From Roridomyces roridus (taxonomy: Eukaryota > Basidiomycota > Agaricomycetes > Agaricales > Mycenaceae): DNA of 64,000 nucleotides. Positions 33,460 to 45,004 of this stretch are shown here, in pieces; within the stretch, counting starts at the first letter, position 1; every line of letters begins with the position of its first letter. The translations under genes were made by a program, and so were the position numbers. The notes beneath the pieces were generated by a model that worked only from the letters and a program-made list of their open reading frames with translations, did not search any database and was not told the DNA's origin. The DNA lies in the NCBI GenBank assembly GCA_029378245.1, contig JARKIF010000037.1, positions 372,001-436,000 on the forward strand, given 5' to 3'.

Positions 33460-33772
33460 TCTCCCCCAAACACAGATTTTGAGCCCCTGCTCAATGCTTG
33501 TGCCTCCCAATCTTCACAGAGTTCCGTCCTCCAGTATTGGACTCCAATATTCCTCAGTCCTGGTTCACTCATCTGAACACTCTCTACCCCGATCTTTCCG
33601 GGTGCGATCACTAATTCCAAAGGAACCCGTTGATTCAAGCGGTTTGGTCCGGCTTCTGAGTCGGGCGTGTACTCTTCACCGCGGAACAATGATCGAACCA
33701 AGACGGTCCCTGATCATCGTTCCACTGCATAAATAAAGCCACTTTTTCGACTGTTGCCTTGACTGCTTCCAC

Positions 33773-34546
33773 ATGCCTCGTTCTCTTGTTTCGCCACTTG
33801 CCGTTCGCTCTATCTCCCCCATTATCGTGCGCCACTGCACCGATTACTTCAACGACCCGCTTCCCATCGACGGTGACCACGCCGGTGACCCATGCTGGCC
33901 CACACTCCACAATTCGAGCCTCGACAGCGCCTACACGTTCGAAGTCAAACGCATGATGGACGTCGAGTATAGCCCTGCCGGTGATCTGGCCTCTCGGGTG
34001 TGTCTTACTATCTTCCCCCTTTTTGATTATGCTGAGTACCATGTAGACTGACGCCGGATGCAACAATTGTTTCCACAATGCGTGTCCCGGCGGCACCTGG
34101 GGTACTCCCTGCGGCCACTGCCTTGTCGGGTTCAAGTCCGACTGCTCCTACACTTCTCGTGTTGCGTTTGTAAGTCACCTTCGCAACTTGCGCGATGAGT
34201 ACATCGCCGTTAGTACGTCAACTTCTTCTCTCTTGAACTACCCTTCTAACTCTCTGCAGATGATGGTCGGCGCTCTCTCGATGAGAACCTTCACATCTTC
34301 TATGCCAACTGCAAGCTCGCGTTCGTCGTGTTTGACCAGTCTGCGAACGTGGCCCGTTTCCAGTTCTCCAAGGGTGTCCGCAGCCATATCGAAGCCACGC
34401 AGAACCCCTTCCTCGTCATGCACATGCATCTCCTCGCTCTCTCAATCGAGGCCCATCATAAGGTCATTGCTGCTCTCGAGGAGCGCTACAACTACCTTAC
34501 CCGTACTCCTTTCTTCCCTGCCCGTTTTATTGAGGGTTGGCTTTAG
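33773..34546 (+). CDS. Antisense accessory gene Z of the gypsy element (Cys-rich)
   Basis: Three exons: 33773-33997, 34047-34212 and 34260-34546, spliced GT-AG. The protein of about 225 residues starts MPRSLVSPLAVRSISPIIVR. It has a Cys-rich block CNNCFHNACPGGTWGTPCGH followed by a further C..C (six to seven Cys/His, suggesting zinc binding) and a helical C-terminus (NPFLVMHMHLLALSIEAHHK). CATAAATAAAGCC about 45 bases before the start is a TATA-like motif. It lies between integrase and the 3' LTR on the strand opposite Gag-Pol. I do not recognise the family with certainty; it could be a DNA- or RNA-binding accessory protein, or a host gene caught by the element. Confidence 0.6.
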
Positions 34547-35190
34547 TATACCACTTGTAGTAGTTTATCTTGCCTCAAATACAATCACTGATTGTTATTT
34601 TGTCCCCAATCCACCGTTCAATGTGTATTCATGAAATACAAGTTTGGCAAGTGAATCAAGTCAAGCGGGGCTCGGACCGAAAGTCCGGACAAGCTGGATT
34701 TGTCGGACAGCCACACGACAACAATCTCGGGTCAGACGGGTCTACTCTTTGCTCCGCTACCACCATGTCTATTCCATGCTGCTCGAGTCAGGCTGTGCCC
34801 ACGGCACTGCCTACGGTCTAGCGCTTGAATCCGATACTCAGGGACAGCGGGTTCCTGGCGGTACGATACCACTCCGGCTCCACTCGTTCCTGCCGCGATC
34901 ACGCTCCTGAACACACTCTTTTAATGGTCGCACTCGAGTAAGTCCGTGAATCAACCCGGTGCCTTGAGAACTTAGGTGTAGGAACAATAAATTGGACCGG
35001 ACTTGACACTTTCCTCCCCCAAACACAGCATATAACCGTCCTCGGTTATTCCGTTAGGAGAAAGTCAGTCACTCCCGCTTCCAAATCGTTCCGGCACTCC
35101 AAGATATAAATGCCAGCCGCATTCTCCCCTTACACCAGCCTCTTCACCAACTACCCTCGTTTACTTCACAACATTACCACTCTTTCCACC
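34547..35190. other. Spacer between accessory genes Z and Y
   Basis: No gene supported. Near 35106-35116 AGATATAAATGCC is a good TATA box, followed by a pyrimidine-rich leader and the start codon of gene Y at 35191. Confidence 0.45.
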
Positions 35191-37962
35191 ATGAAACCTT
35201 CCCTTGCCGACGTCCTGCCCGCTGTCACCAACTTCATCAGGAAAACCTGAGATAGACAATTAGCAACATCTTCCAACAAATTGAACAGAATGTCGGATTA
35301 TCCGGGATTTTCCCCATGTCTAAGTGCCGATAATTTGGAGCCAATTTACCACTGAATGTCTATGAATGTTGAGCAATTTTGCAGGTTTGGAGAGGCTTGT
35401 CAGACCATTGGCAAGAGCATTCAGTGTACCAGTGAACACGAAGATGACATATATTAAGCGGACTAGCAAATACAGCTTTGACTAAGGATGTGAACTAAAA
35501 GCTACCTCTTACATCTGAAACCGGCCTGTCCATTCTCCTGATGAATAAGTAGACGGGACTGTACACAGCAGAATGAGTAATCAATGGAGTCAAAATGACA
35601 ATCAACGGACCAGAAAACCCCCAAGGCCAAGCGGCGCACAGAGAGTGTCCTCAAGCTAAACACTGCAGAACACATAAGTGGGTGTGTCTTGCCTGAAAGA
35701 ACAGCATACCAGATGTTATCAAGGGCCAAGAACCCCGGCAGCGGCGATGGTATGCGGGGTAGCCGTCCCGGCGCAGCATCAGAATTGAGAGAATTCGGTA
35801 AATGAACGATGACTCACCTGTCGGTGCAGTGACGGAAGGATATGTTGATGAGGCTGAAGGGATAGCCGAGATAGGCACTGGAGCGACGGGCTCGTCATAC
35901 CTGCAGAACATCCGTGAGTCAAAGGATTTGGGAGGGGCATGCAGCAGCAGGAAGAAACGACACGCACCCACCGAACCCATGAAAGCCGTCGTTGGACAGC
36001 GGAGATGGTTACCAAGAGGACGGCGTCGCTCGCCGTGCGCTACCAGACATGCATATGTGAAATGATTTGGCAGGAGTAGCTAGAACACGCACCCCCCAGA
36101 CATGCAAACCCTACAAGTGCGAATCGACGGGGGTGGCATGTTTGTGAGGCAGGTGAATGAGGGAAGAAGGACATTGAGAGGGACTTGCTTTCACGGAGTT
36201 GGACGGGACAAGGCACCCAAGGCGCAAGTGAGGTATCGGTAGTGGGGAAAGACGAGGGGAGATGAGGGGAGGAAGAGAAGGGCGTTGACAGTTTGTCTTC
36301 TGATATTAATCGGTGGTCAACCAACACCACGCGGCGATCGAACGCCGCGTTCCGTTAACCGTTCCGTTACCTGTTACGTGCTCTCGGCAAACAACTTGGC
36401 ATTTCAAACAGCATGAAGTTCAACCACAGAGGCTGGTACGAAGCATCAGGGCCAATTCTCAGAGGGAACTGCTGATGTGGCTTTCAGTACAAGCATCCGT
36501 GGCTTTATCCCCGACACCTAGATTTTGAGACCCGACATTTTTCGCTAATTGTTCCGGCGTTTCGGCATTATCATTCCGTGTTCAAGATTCTCGGATTCTC
36601 GCTGATTGTCAAGAAAATGGCAGTTGTGGTTTTTCCTGATGTTCGCGGAGTCCAAGCTCTTGGTCATCGCCAAGGAGATTTCGGATGACTCCATCAGCCT
36701 CGCCGACATCTCGTTTGACAGTTTCCCTCCTAAGGTCAAGCCTCAGCTTGGTTTGGCCGTATGTCCTTGTTTACACACTCCGACTTTCATTAACTCTGCC
36801 CTTTCTAGCGTGACTTCAAGGCCGTGGAGATAGCTCTGGCTATTGACGCCGCTACCTTCAGCAAACTGTCTTTAACCAACGACGTTTGTCTCCAAGCCGT
36901 CAGCCGTGCCGACACCAACTTTGCCTCGCTCGACGCCGACAACCAGCAGGCAGTCCACAAGATCCGCGCGTTCACGCTGTGGTTTGCTGCTCTTGTCAAG
37001 GAGCGCGCTCCGCAGAACCCCGTCCCAGCGACTCCAACCGCTCCCGCTTCGATGCGTTCTGCAGGCTCCAAGTCTGCGGTCTTCAGCAAGAAGATCGCCA
37101 AGAACAAGAAGGTGTGTTGTATTTCCCAATTCTTGTTCTATACTGAATCCGACACGCTAGACCATCAAGTCTCCCGAGACCGTTGATGAATCTAACTTCA
37201 TTGAGGAACCCAACCCCGAGTTCAACGCATTCCTCGCACGCGATGATCCCGAGGAACCTGGTCAGGTCGAGGAGGATGTAGTCATGGTTGACGTGGTGCG
37301 TCACACATGCCACTCTTCTGTCTATTGTTTCTAACCTAGTTCTCGTTAACTCAGCCTGCTACCGAGGAGACCCGTCCCACTCATGGGCGTGGTAACTCCA
37401 AGTCTGTTGACTCTGGTTCCACCATCCATGTACGCGACGTCTCCGACCTTGGCCTCCGCATCGAGTCGCTCACGACCATCGTCACCAGAGGTCAAAAGAT
37501 GCTGCTGGATCTGATGCAGGGCCAGCAGGCGGAAACGGCGGCACATCTCGCCAGGCTAGAGCTGCAGCTGCCGAGGCAGGCTCCGTGCGTCCCCAACCAC
37601 TGCTTTCTTTTCTCTCCTGACTTATTTTCCAGTCCTACCGTGTCGACCTTCCCAACAACAAGAGGCAGAGGGTGGATTCCGTACAACCAGAGGCACCCAC
37701 GCCCGGTACGTCCCCAGTCATCCCTCTTTCCAATGCTCACGTCTTTGCCTAGTTCCCACCCCATCTCTCACACACAGCACCGCCGCCGCACATCGCGTCA
37801 ACATGTACTCACTGCGGCGCGGACTCACCGAGACCCAGCTCCTCGAAGAACGCGAGTTCGTCGAGGACCGCATCTGGGAGTGGAAACAACTCCGCGATGA
37901 AGTCCAAACAGCCTTGAACCGTGCTCGTAACGGCAACATCAGGCGCTCGAAGGACAACTAAT
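35191..37962 (+). pseudogene. Antisense accessory gene Y of the gypsy element, split by element X2
   Basis: Exon 1 begins MKPSLADVLPAVTNF and is cut by X2 (35235-36641). Removing X2 and one copy of TT joins it in frame to AESKLLVIAKEISDDSISLA. Later exons encode a helical region (FKAVEIALAIDAATFSKLSL, VHKIRAFTLWFAALVKERAP), a Pro/Ala/Ser stretch, an acidic part (EEPGQVEEDVVMVDV) and a coiled-coil-like segment (DLGLRIESLTTIVTRGQKML). The last exons are ambiguous: one frame gives a basic KRQRVD motif, another a helical EREFVEDRIWEWKQLRDE ending RRSKDN at 37962. No known domain. Orientation and position match gene Z, with which it may act. The X2 insertion is the main lesion. Confidence 0.6.
35235..36641. 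mobile_element. Element X2: non-autonomous TIR element (CATCAGGAAA ends)
   Basis: 1,407 bp. Left CATCAGGAAAACC, right GGTTTTTCCTGATG, inverted; 2-bp TT duplicated at 35233-35234 and 36642-36643. Inner sequence AGACAATTAGCAAC on the left has a counterpart TTGACAATCAGCGA on the complement of the right end. No transposase frame. Same terminal motif and TSD length as X1, but the interiors do not look alike. Confidence 0.75.
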
Positions 37963-40900
37963 TTCTGGTGAGCTCTTGTTTTCTCATTCCTCTGATTCAA
38001 TGTTCATGGGTTTGCAGACTCTGCATACCCACTGCCATCGATTCAACTCCACATTCTTTACTCCGGCCGACTGCTTGTCTATACCCTCCTAACCTGTACG
38101 CTCCTTGTCCGCCACTCTGATTGTCTTGACTTGGTATACCCCGTTGAATTCGCTTAGACCACTTTTCATCTTCTGTACTTTGTGTCTAATTGAATCTACG
38201 GTTTTGCTTTTAACTTGTTGTGATTAATGATTCTTCAACCATCAAAACCCCAAGTTCAATCCTTTGCCAAGCGACCCGAGCGCCTTGGATTTTCAGTATA
38301 ATCTGGAATCCGGTCCAACTCATCAGGATCTTGATCCGGGATGAATTCTTCCAAGTACTCATCTTCTGATTCCTCCCAGTCATCTGCATCTGCTTCATCG
38401 GACGGACGTAGATTGACTCGATGGAATTGCAAGTCTTTTCCCAGGTACTCTGGATCTCCCTCATCCTCACCTTCAGCCAGAGCCTCAAGTTCTTCGGCCG
38501 TCAGATCGATGAGTTCTTCAATATTCTTGTCCAGATTTACTGAATGTCGAGGCAGGTATGGTATAACCCGGAACGCACCAATCTTGCCATGATACATTGA
38601 ACCATCCAGCTCACAGACTAAGTATGATCCACCTTTTGTTCGTCTCACTACCACCATTGGTCCCAAGTATCTGGTCTTCATTTTACTGTCCAGTGAATTC
38701 TCAACTGCAGTGTTTCGAACAAGGACCAAATTCCCAGGCTCAAACTTGTAGTGTTTGATGACGTTCTTGTAAGTTTCCACATACCGTCTTACGGCCTTCA
38801 ATTTCTCAGCATCAACACGCCGTCTCATCTCGTCTACGTGCACTGTATGTTTTGCCAGTGCTCTCGCACGCAATCCAATCAACTCCGTAGTTGTAAGCAT
38901 CCGATCTGGATATTCAATCAACCACGTCGCCTCCTCAATATCCAACGGTATTATTGGATGTGCACCACAAACTGCGAAGTAAGGTGAGCACCCTAGTCCC
39001 CGTCGTATTGTGATTCGATCCGCCCACATAACTTGTGGGAAAAACCAATACCATTTCTTTGGGTTGCCACCCGTAGCCTTGTACAGAGACTGCCGGATAT
39101 CCCAATGACTCCGCTCAATTGGCCCGTTTGCCTTTGAATTGTACGGTGAGATTCAGATTCCAACAATTCCATACTTCGCGTGTAACCATCTCACAGCTGC
39201 TAGGAATTGACCCGCATTGTCGGTGACTATCCATTTCGGACAGCCCCATCGGCAAATGATGTCTTCTAGCAAGAACATTCCCAAGGTTTCAGCATTCTCA
39301 GCGTGCAGCGGCCTCCCTTCCCCATATCGAGTCAGTGAGTCTCGCGCTTGTACCACATATCTGTGTCCGTTCGATGGGATGCCCATGATCATTACATCAG
39401 TGTGGACTTTCTGAAATATACTCGGAGTCATGGTAGGTGATGGCGGTGTTCGCAACAGCGTCTTCTGTCTCAATTGACAGCTATGACAAGTTCCGACGTA
39501 CCACTTCACATCTGCCTCCAACTCTGGCCACCAAAACCTTGTTTCAATCAAGTTCGTTGTAGCGAACTGACCTCTATGCCCCAGGGAATTATGAGATGCG
39601 CGCATCATATACGGCCGGTGCTCTTTCTCTACCACCAATTTATGTGCACCCTCATCACCCTTCTTATACAACTTCCCTGAATCGGATATGAAGAACTGCC
39701 GCGCCCAACGCATGAACTTTTTCTGTTCAGCTTTGGTCATGGCAGGATCCGGTGGTTGCAACGGATTGAGCAACCAACGCCGAAGAATGTCCAGCCGCTG
39801 ATCCAGCCTTTTAGCATTCTCCGACCGATGTGTCTCCACATACGGCTCCCGTTTCTCTGGATCATCCCTCAACTCCAATTTCGGCAAGATACGCTCTTCC
39901 TCCGAAGCCATCACAGTCATGAACACAGGTACAGTCAGACCCTCAGCTTTGTACGCTGACGCAACTTCCTGTATCATGATGCATTCTTCCCCATATGCCT
40001 GTTCGACTTCGACACCAAAATCCTCAATTGACGAGGCGCAGCTGGCCATGGATTGGAAATACCCGCCCCGAGTGTCAATTTCATCCTTGAAATCATCGAG
40101 CTCGAGCGGCTGCTCCCCTTCCTGATCCCAGTCCTCATGCTGTAGAGGCGGTCTTTCCTCCTCAAATTCCTCATCTGGATAGACTTCATCTCCTGGTTGA
40201 GGCTTTCTCCGAGACAACCCATCAGGTGAAAATGTAAGACCACGAACATGCTTCAATTTGAAGTGGAAGAGGAGAATCTCTTCAATCCACCTATTAATTG
40301 TGGCATTAGGCCCCATACCCGGATTGTTCAACATGCCTGCAATGTACAAAGCATCGGTCTCAACCACGAGACGACGACAGCCTAAAATCCAGAACCTCAA
40401 ACTTTTCAATACTCGCAGAAGTCCGTACAATTCCCTCTTTGGCTGAGAGAAGCGTGCTTCTCGGGCGTTAAATGGAATCGAACCAAACTTCGCATAGTAT
40501 CTCTTCTTTGGATCGTTCGGATCACACTGATATACTTCATAGCCGGCACACTGCCAAGAGCTATCCACGGCTACTACAATATCAGATAGCCATTCATAGT
40601 TGAGCGGCTTGACGGCATTACACTTGCCAACCAACTCCTTCAACATTTTGAACGCCTTGATCTGTTCTTCTCCCCAGACAAACGTAACTCCCTTGTTCAC
40701 CAATCTTTGAATTGGGTGCGCTATGATACTGAACGCTCTCATGTACATTCTGAGAGGCTGAATAGTACCGAAGAACTTGCGGATATCTGACACATTTTCC
40801 AAGTCCGGCCAGCGCTGGATTACTCCAATTCGGTCCGTGTCTGGCTTTCTCCCCTCAAAACAGCAGAGATGCCCAACAACCATGAATTCAGCCGCGCACA

Positions 40901-41678
40901 GTATCGATTTCAACCCTGAGAGAGTCGCTTTGCAATACTTCAAGCGCTGAACTATCCGGTTCAAGTTTTGAAAATGTTCCCAGACAAACAGCCTGATCCC
41001 CGGATTCCATGGTATAGTCTGACAAGTCCCATCAGGCAAAAGGTGCTTATCGCCTGGACCCCGAATAGGTATGTCATCAATATATGGAATTGTTACATGC
41101 GGAATTTCGTCCCTCAAGATGAATGTGACATCTTCATGGAATATAGGCACGGAGTTGGTCCAGCCTTGCGGCAGCTTCACAAGTCTCAAGGCACCAAATG
41201 GTGTCTGAAAGGTTGTAAAATCCCGACTCCCTTCTGCTATATCCCTATGATCGTACCCTGAGTACAAATCCAGGACTCCGCCGCATGCGCGCCCAGCAAA
41301 GTGGTTTGCAATTTCCTCGCTCGCAGGTGGTACACCCAAATGCGCGATAGTAACAGCATTCAAAGGCTCCAACGCGTGAACTAAGCGGATGCTTTTCCCA
41401 TCCTTTTTGATAACTCCGAAGAACTTGCTGCGATATGAAGCATTCGACGGCTCGTATACGCCGGCATCAATCTTCTTTTTGATCACCTTGCAGAATTCCT
41501 CGAGTTGCCCTCTTGGGATAGGTATATTCCGTTCAACCCACACTTCATGCTCAACCACCGGTATCTCCACAGGTGGGAAGAAAGTCTGATCAAAGCTGCC
41601 GCGCTCTTCATCATTCCATGCGAATGCACTCTCGTGCACCATCATAAAATCATGAACCAGCTTCATTTCTTCACCGGT

Positions 41679-43178
41679 GGTGTATGTGCTCTAAACCTAC
41701 TATAGAAATCAACCAACTCGAAACAACAAGACTAGATGAGTCTCGATACAGACGAATCTATATCTAAACAACCCAATCACGAAGCTCCGGGGCGAGTGAC
41801 AACTATATTGACAGCAGGCGAAGGCGAGTATAAGTCCCTAGTACAGGGCCTTATGAAAGGTTGTAGGGAATACTGTGATATTGTCTCGATATGATTGGTC
41901 AAGTTTTGTATTGTGAATCAAAATCCTTGATGAAAACCAAGGATGGCGATTCTAAAGCGTTTTGTAGATTTTAAAGCTTCACAGCTAACACAAAAGATAG
42001 ATTGAGTTTGGCTAAAGCCGGGTTTTTGCAATAAAGCAGGTATTTGGGTCTCTCGATCCCTTTTACACTGGTATCCGAGGACGACAGCGACCGATACAAC
42101 ACGGATTTTGTAAATTCCAACAATTCCTGAACCAATTCCTGACACTGAACACACAACCAGACCCTAACTGACACACAAACCGTACCAAGCCGTAGCAAGC
42201 CTTCCAAAGCTGCCACTGAGCTGAAACCCTAGTCACAATCCAACTTGCACTCGAACCAAACTATGCTTCAAACTCAATTCACACAACGGGAGCCAACAAA
42301 ACAACAATTTAGATTTTCAAGGGCGATTGCTAAGCTACGCAATGCACCTTCGAAAGCCTCGGACAAATCCCTTAGTCGCAGCTGGTAGCTTGCTAGTGGG
42401 GGAAGTATCCGCTCCCTCTTGGGTAACACTCTATCTACTTTATACATGTCCGGGAATCATATGATAGTACAAATGAATGGCGCAATAATGATGAATCTCC
42501 CACGTATCCTGAATAGAAACGACCTGATTGGTTGATCTGGCACTGGTGCTCAGTCAGCCAGAGCGCCAAGCCATGATTCAGCATGTTATCTCGTGATTCC
42601 ATCGCTGATCCATGACTCGGACAGTTTGGATATCTTGTATCCCTTCTTCTCCTCCAGAGTATGGCCTCAAAACGTACTCCCACGTGTTGTAGGTCTCGAA
42701 CGATACCCATATCTCCCACTCTTGGTCTCGGATACCAGCAGATACTTGACTAAAAGTCCGTATCCGAGCCGGAATCCACTTGTTCCGGCTACTACGTCAC
42801 TTCCATCGGACCCGTCTCGGCGGTCTGCTCATGTTTCAGGTCATTCGGCCGACTTGTCCATCATTCCGTGAACTCCCGAACCTCCGAATTGCTTGCACCA
42901 AGGTTCAAACTGCTGACAATCATACAACGGTTAAGAACTGTTTAATTGGTGTATCCCATTGGTAAGGCAGGTATCCACACCTCCTACATGTTTCGGAGTG
43001 AGTCCATCAGTCGTATCCAGGTAAATACCCTTCAACCTGTATAGTACTCTAAAGTATCCACCGTACTGACTGTCTCTGGGCTCGACATCAGCTCTCGTAT
43101 TGAGATCATATAGTATGGAAACCACATCTGAAATCGTGCAAAAAGCGTGCTTTCAAGGGCAGTCAAATTCCATGCTCA
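41679..43178 (+). mobile_element. LTR-like non-coding element, copy 2, in gypsy Pol
   Basis: 1,500 bp with a perfect 8-bp duplication TCACCGGT at 41671-41678 and 43179-43186. Starts GGTGTATGTGCTCTAAACC and ends AATTCCATGCTCA. Clearly related to 30729-32145 by shared landmarks. Removing it rejoins the Pol segment LHDTGFLTG to KLVHDFMMVH. No coding capacity and no inverted ends seen. Confidence 0.65.
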
Positions 43179-44997
43179 TCACCGGTCAGAAAGCCCGTGT
43201 CATGCAGCTTATCAACGTGAGCCTTCCTTTCTTCTGTATAGCGACCAGTTGGAACATAGTCCTTAGGATTTGGATTCAACTCGGGCATCTCGGCCAATGG
43301 GTCACCCAAAATCTCCCTTTTGATTCGGCCCAGCGTACACCTCTACTACTTCTGGTTCCGACCCTTCAACTCCAGGCTCCTCAATGATCCCTTCCGCAGG
43401 TGGAGAAATGAAGTCGATTGACTGACAGCACACGCAACGCACATCTGAATCAACTGAGTGGGTAGTTTTAACTGCCTCCTCATCCCAATTCATGTAGTCA
43501 GGTACCTTCTTCTCTCTGCGACTGTCATTGATTTCCCAGGTGAAAACCTCGTGTCGGACACCCATATACTCAGATCTACCACCACTCTGGAATTCCTGAA
43601 ACAACGCCGAAGCTTGTTCATCTTCCCGCATGGCGGAGCTCTCAACCGATGCACTCAAATATGCTTCCACTGTCTCTTCCCTCGAGAACTTCTTCTTCCT
43701 CGGCAACCTATACCCCTCAATTCTCATCTCATTATTCTCATCAAACCCGAACTTCAATGCCAACTCTTCTCCTTCATGCCCCTGCATCAATTCATCGAAG
43801 AGTCCTGAAAACCCTCGTCCTCTACTGGTTTTGTAGATTCAGGTGGGTGCGATTCCGGTACGGGCTCAGCTTCCTTTCGAGGCTTCCGAATCCGCGGATA
43901 GGTAGACATCGAACACCGCTTGCCCGAATTCGGGTCCTTCAGGGTGATCACTTGCCCTCCATCTGCCGAATTCCGAACAATACTCTCCGTGATGATATCA
44001 AACGGCCGGCCCAACAACACATCGTAAGCAGGTTTGCGCAATATGTGCACCTGCAAATAGATAGTTATCTCGCCGAACGTAAAAGGCACGTTCCGAGCAA
44101 GTCCGAGTGATTGGGCCAGAGTGGCATTCGCGCTTTCCATAAAAATAGTCACGCTTGGATCCCATCGGAGTTTCGCCTTCTCGGCAGCTGCCAAAGACAT
44201 TGACACTATCTGCGATCCATTGTCAATTATGCACTCGACTTCACCCTGAGTGTTGATTACGGAAAACACAACTCTAAGTGCAGCCGATGATGGCCCCACA
44301 AAGATCTGCTTAGCCGTAGTGCCTTCCGGCAAACTCGCAATGTACTGCTCCACTGGGTCAGGTATCACACATGATCCAAGCGGCAGTGAGTCATCAAACT
44401 CTTGAACTAAGAACGCCGAGACCGGCGGTAGCTCATCAACCAGAATAGCATCTGATCGCAGGAACGCCGGCTCATCCAATTCAGTAACTGGCAGTGGGTC
44501 CTCGGACCGTTGACTGAGATTCACCTGCTGGAATGGCACGCGCTTCTTCCCCGTTGCTGTGTTCACAGCCTCTCTGACTTCATCCGATGCTGCCAATAGC
44601 TCTCCGATGGTCAAGTCCTCTATCTTAGCGCTATTGAACTTACCAATAATCGCCTTGATAGTGTCTTGATTTTGAACAGGTGCCCGTAGCTTGTATTTCT
44701 CCAGCTTCTTCAACTTATCTTGGGCTACATTAGGTCCAGTTTGGACGGGTATTATGCCCTTGAATGGTAAAGAAGGTCCGGGTCCATCTTTCGCTTCCGG
44801 TTGCTCTTCAACATCAACCACCTTCAATCCACGCTCCTTCGACTTCAGTGGCAATCCATCTCCATCATCCATCTCCACAGTAATTTTCTTCTTCCGCCAA
44901 TTCGGACTCTTATCAGCCTTTCCAGTTCGATCCTCAGGAGGCTTGGCTGATTTTGAAGGGCTCACGGCCTCTCCAGCCTCCTTCATTGGTGCCTTCA

Positions 44998-45004
44998 AAA
45001 ACCC
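44998..45004 (-). promoter_or_regulatory. Candidate -1 ribosomal frameshift heptamer
   Basis: On the minus strand the Gag frame reads TC-G-GGT-TTT-TGA. GGGTTTT fits the X-XXY-YYZ slippery rule and lies directly before the Gag stop. A -1 slip reads GGG TTT TTG AAG GCA and enters the protease frame, open to 43787. Confidence 0.6.
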
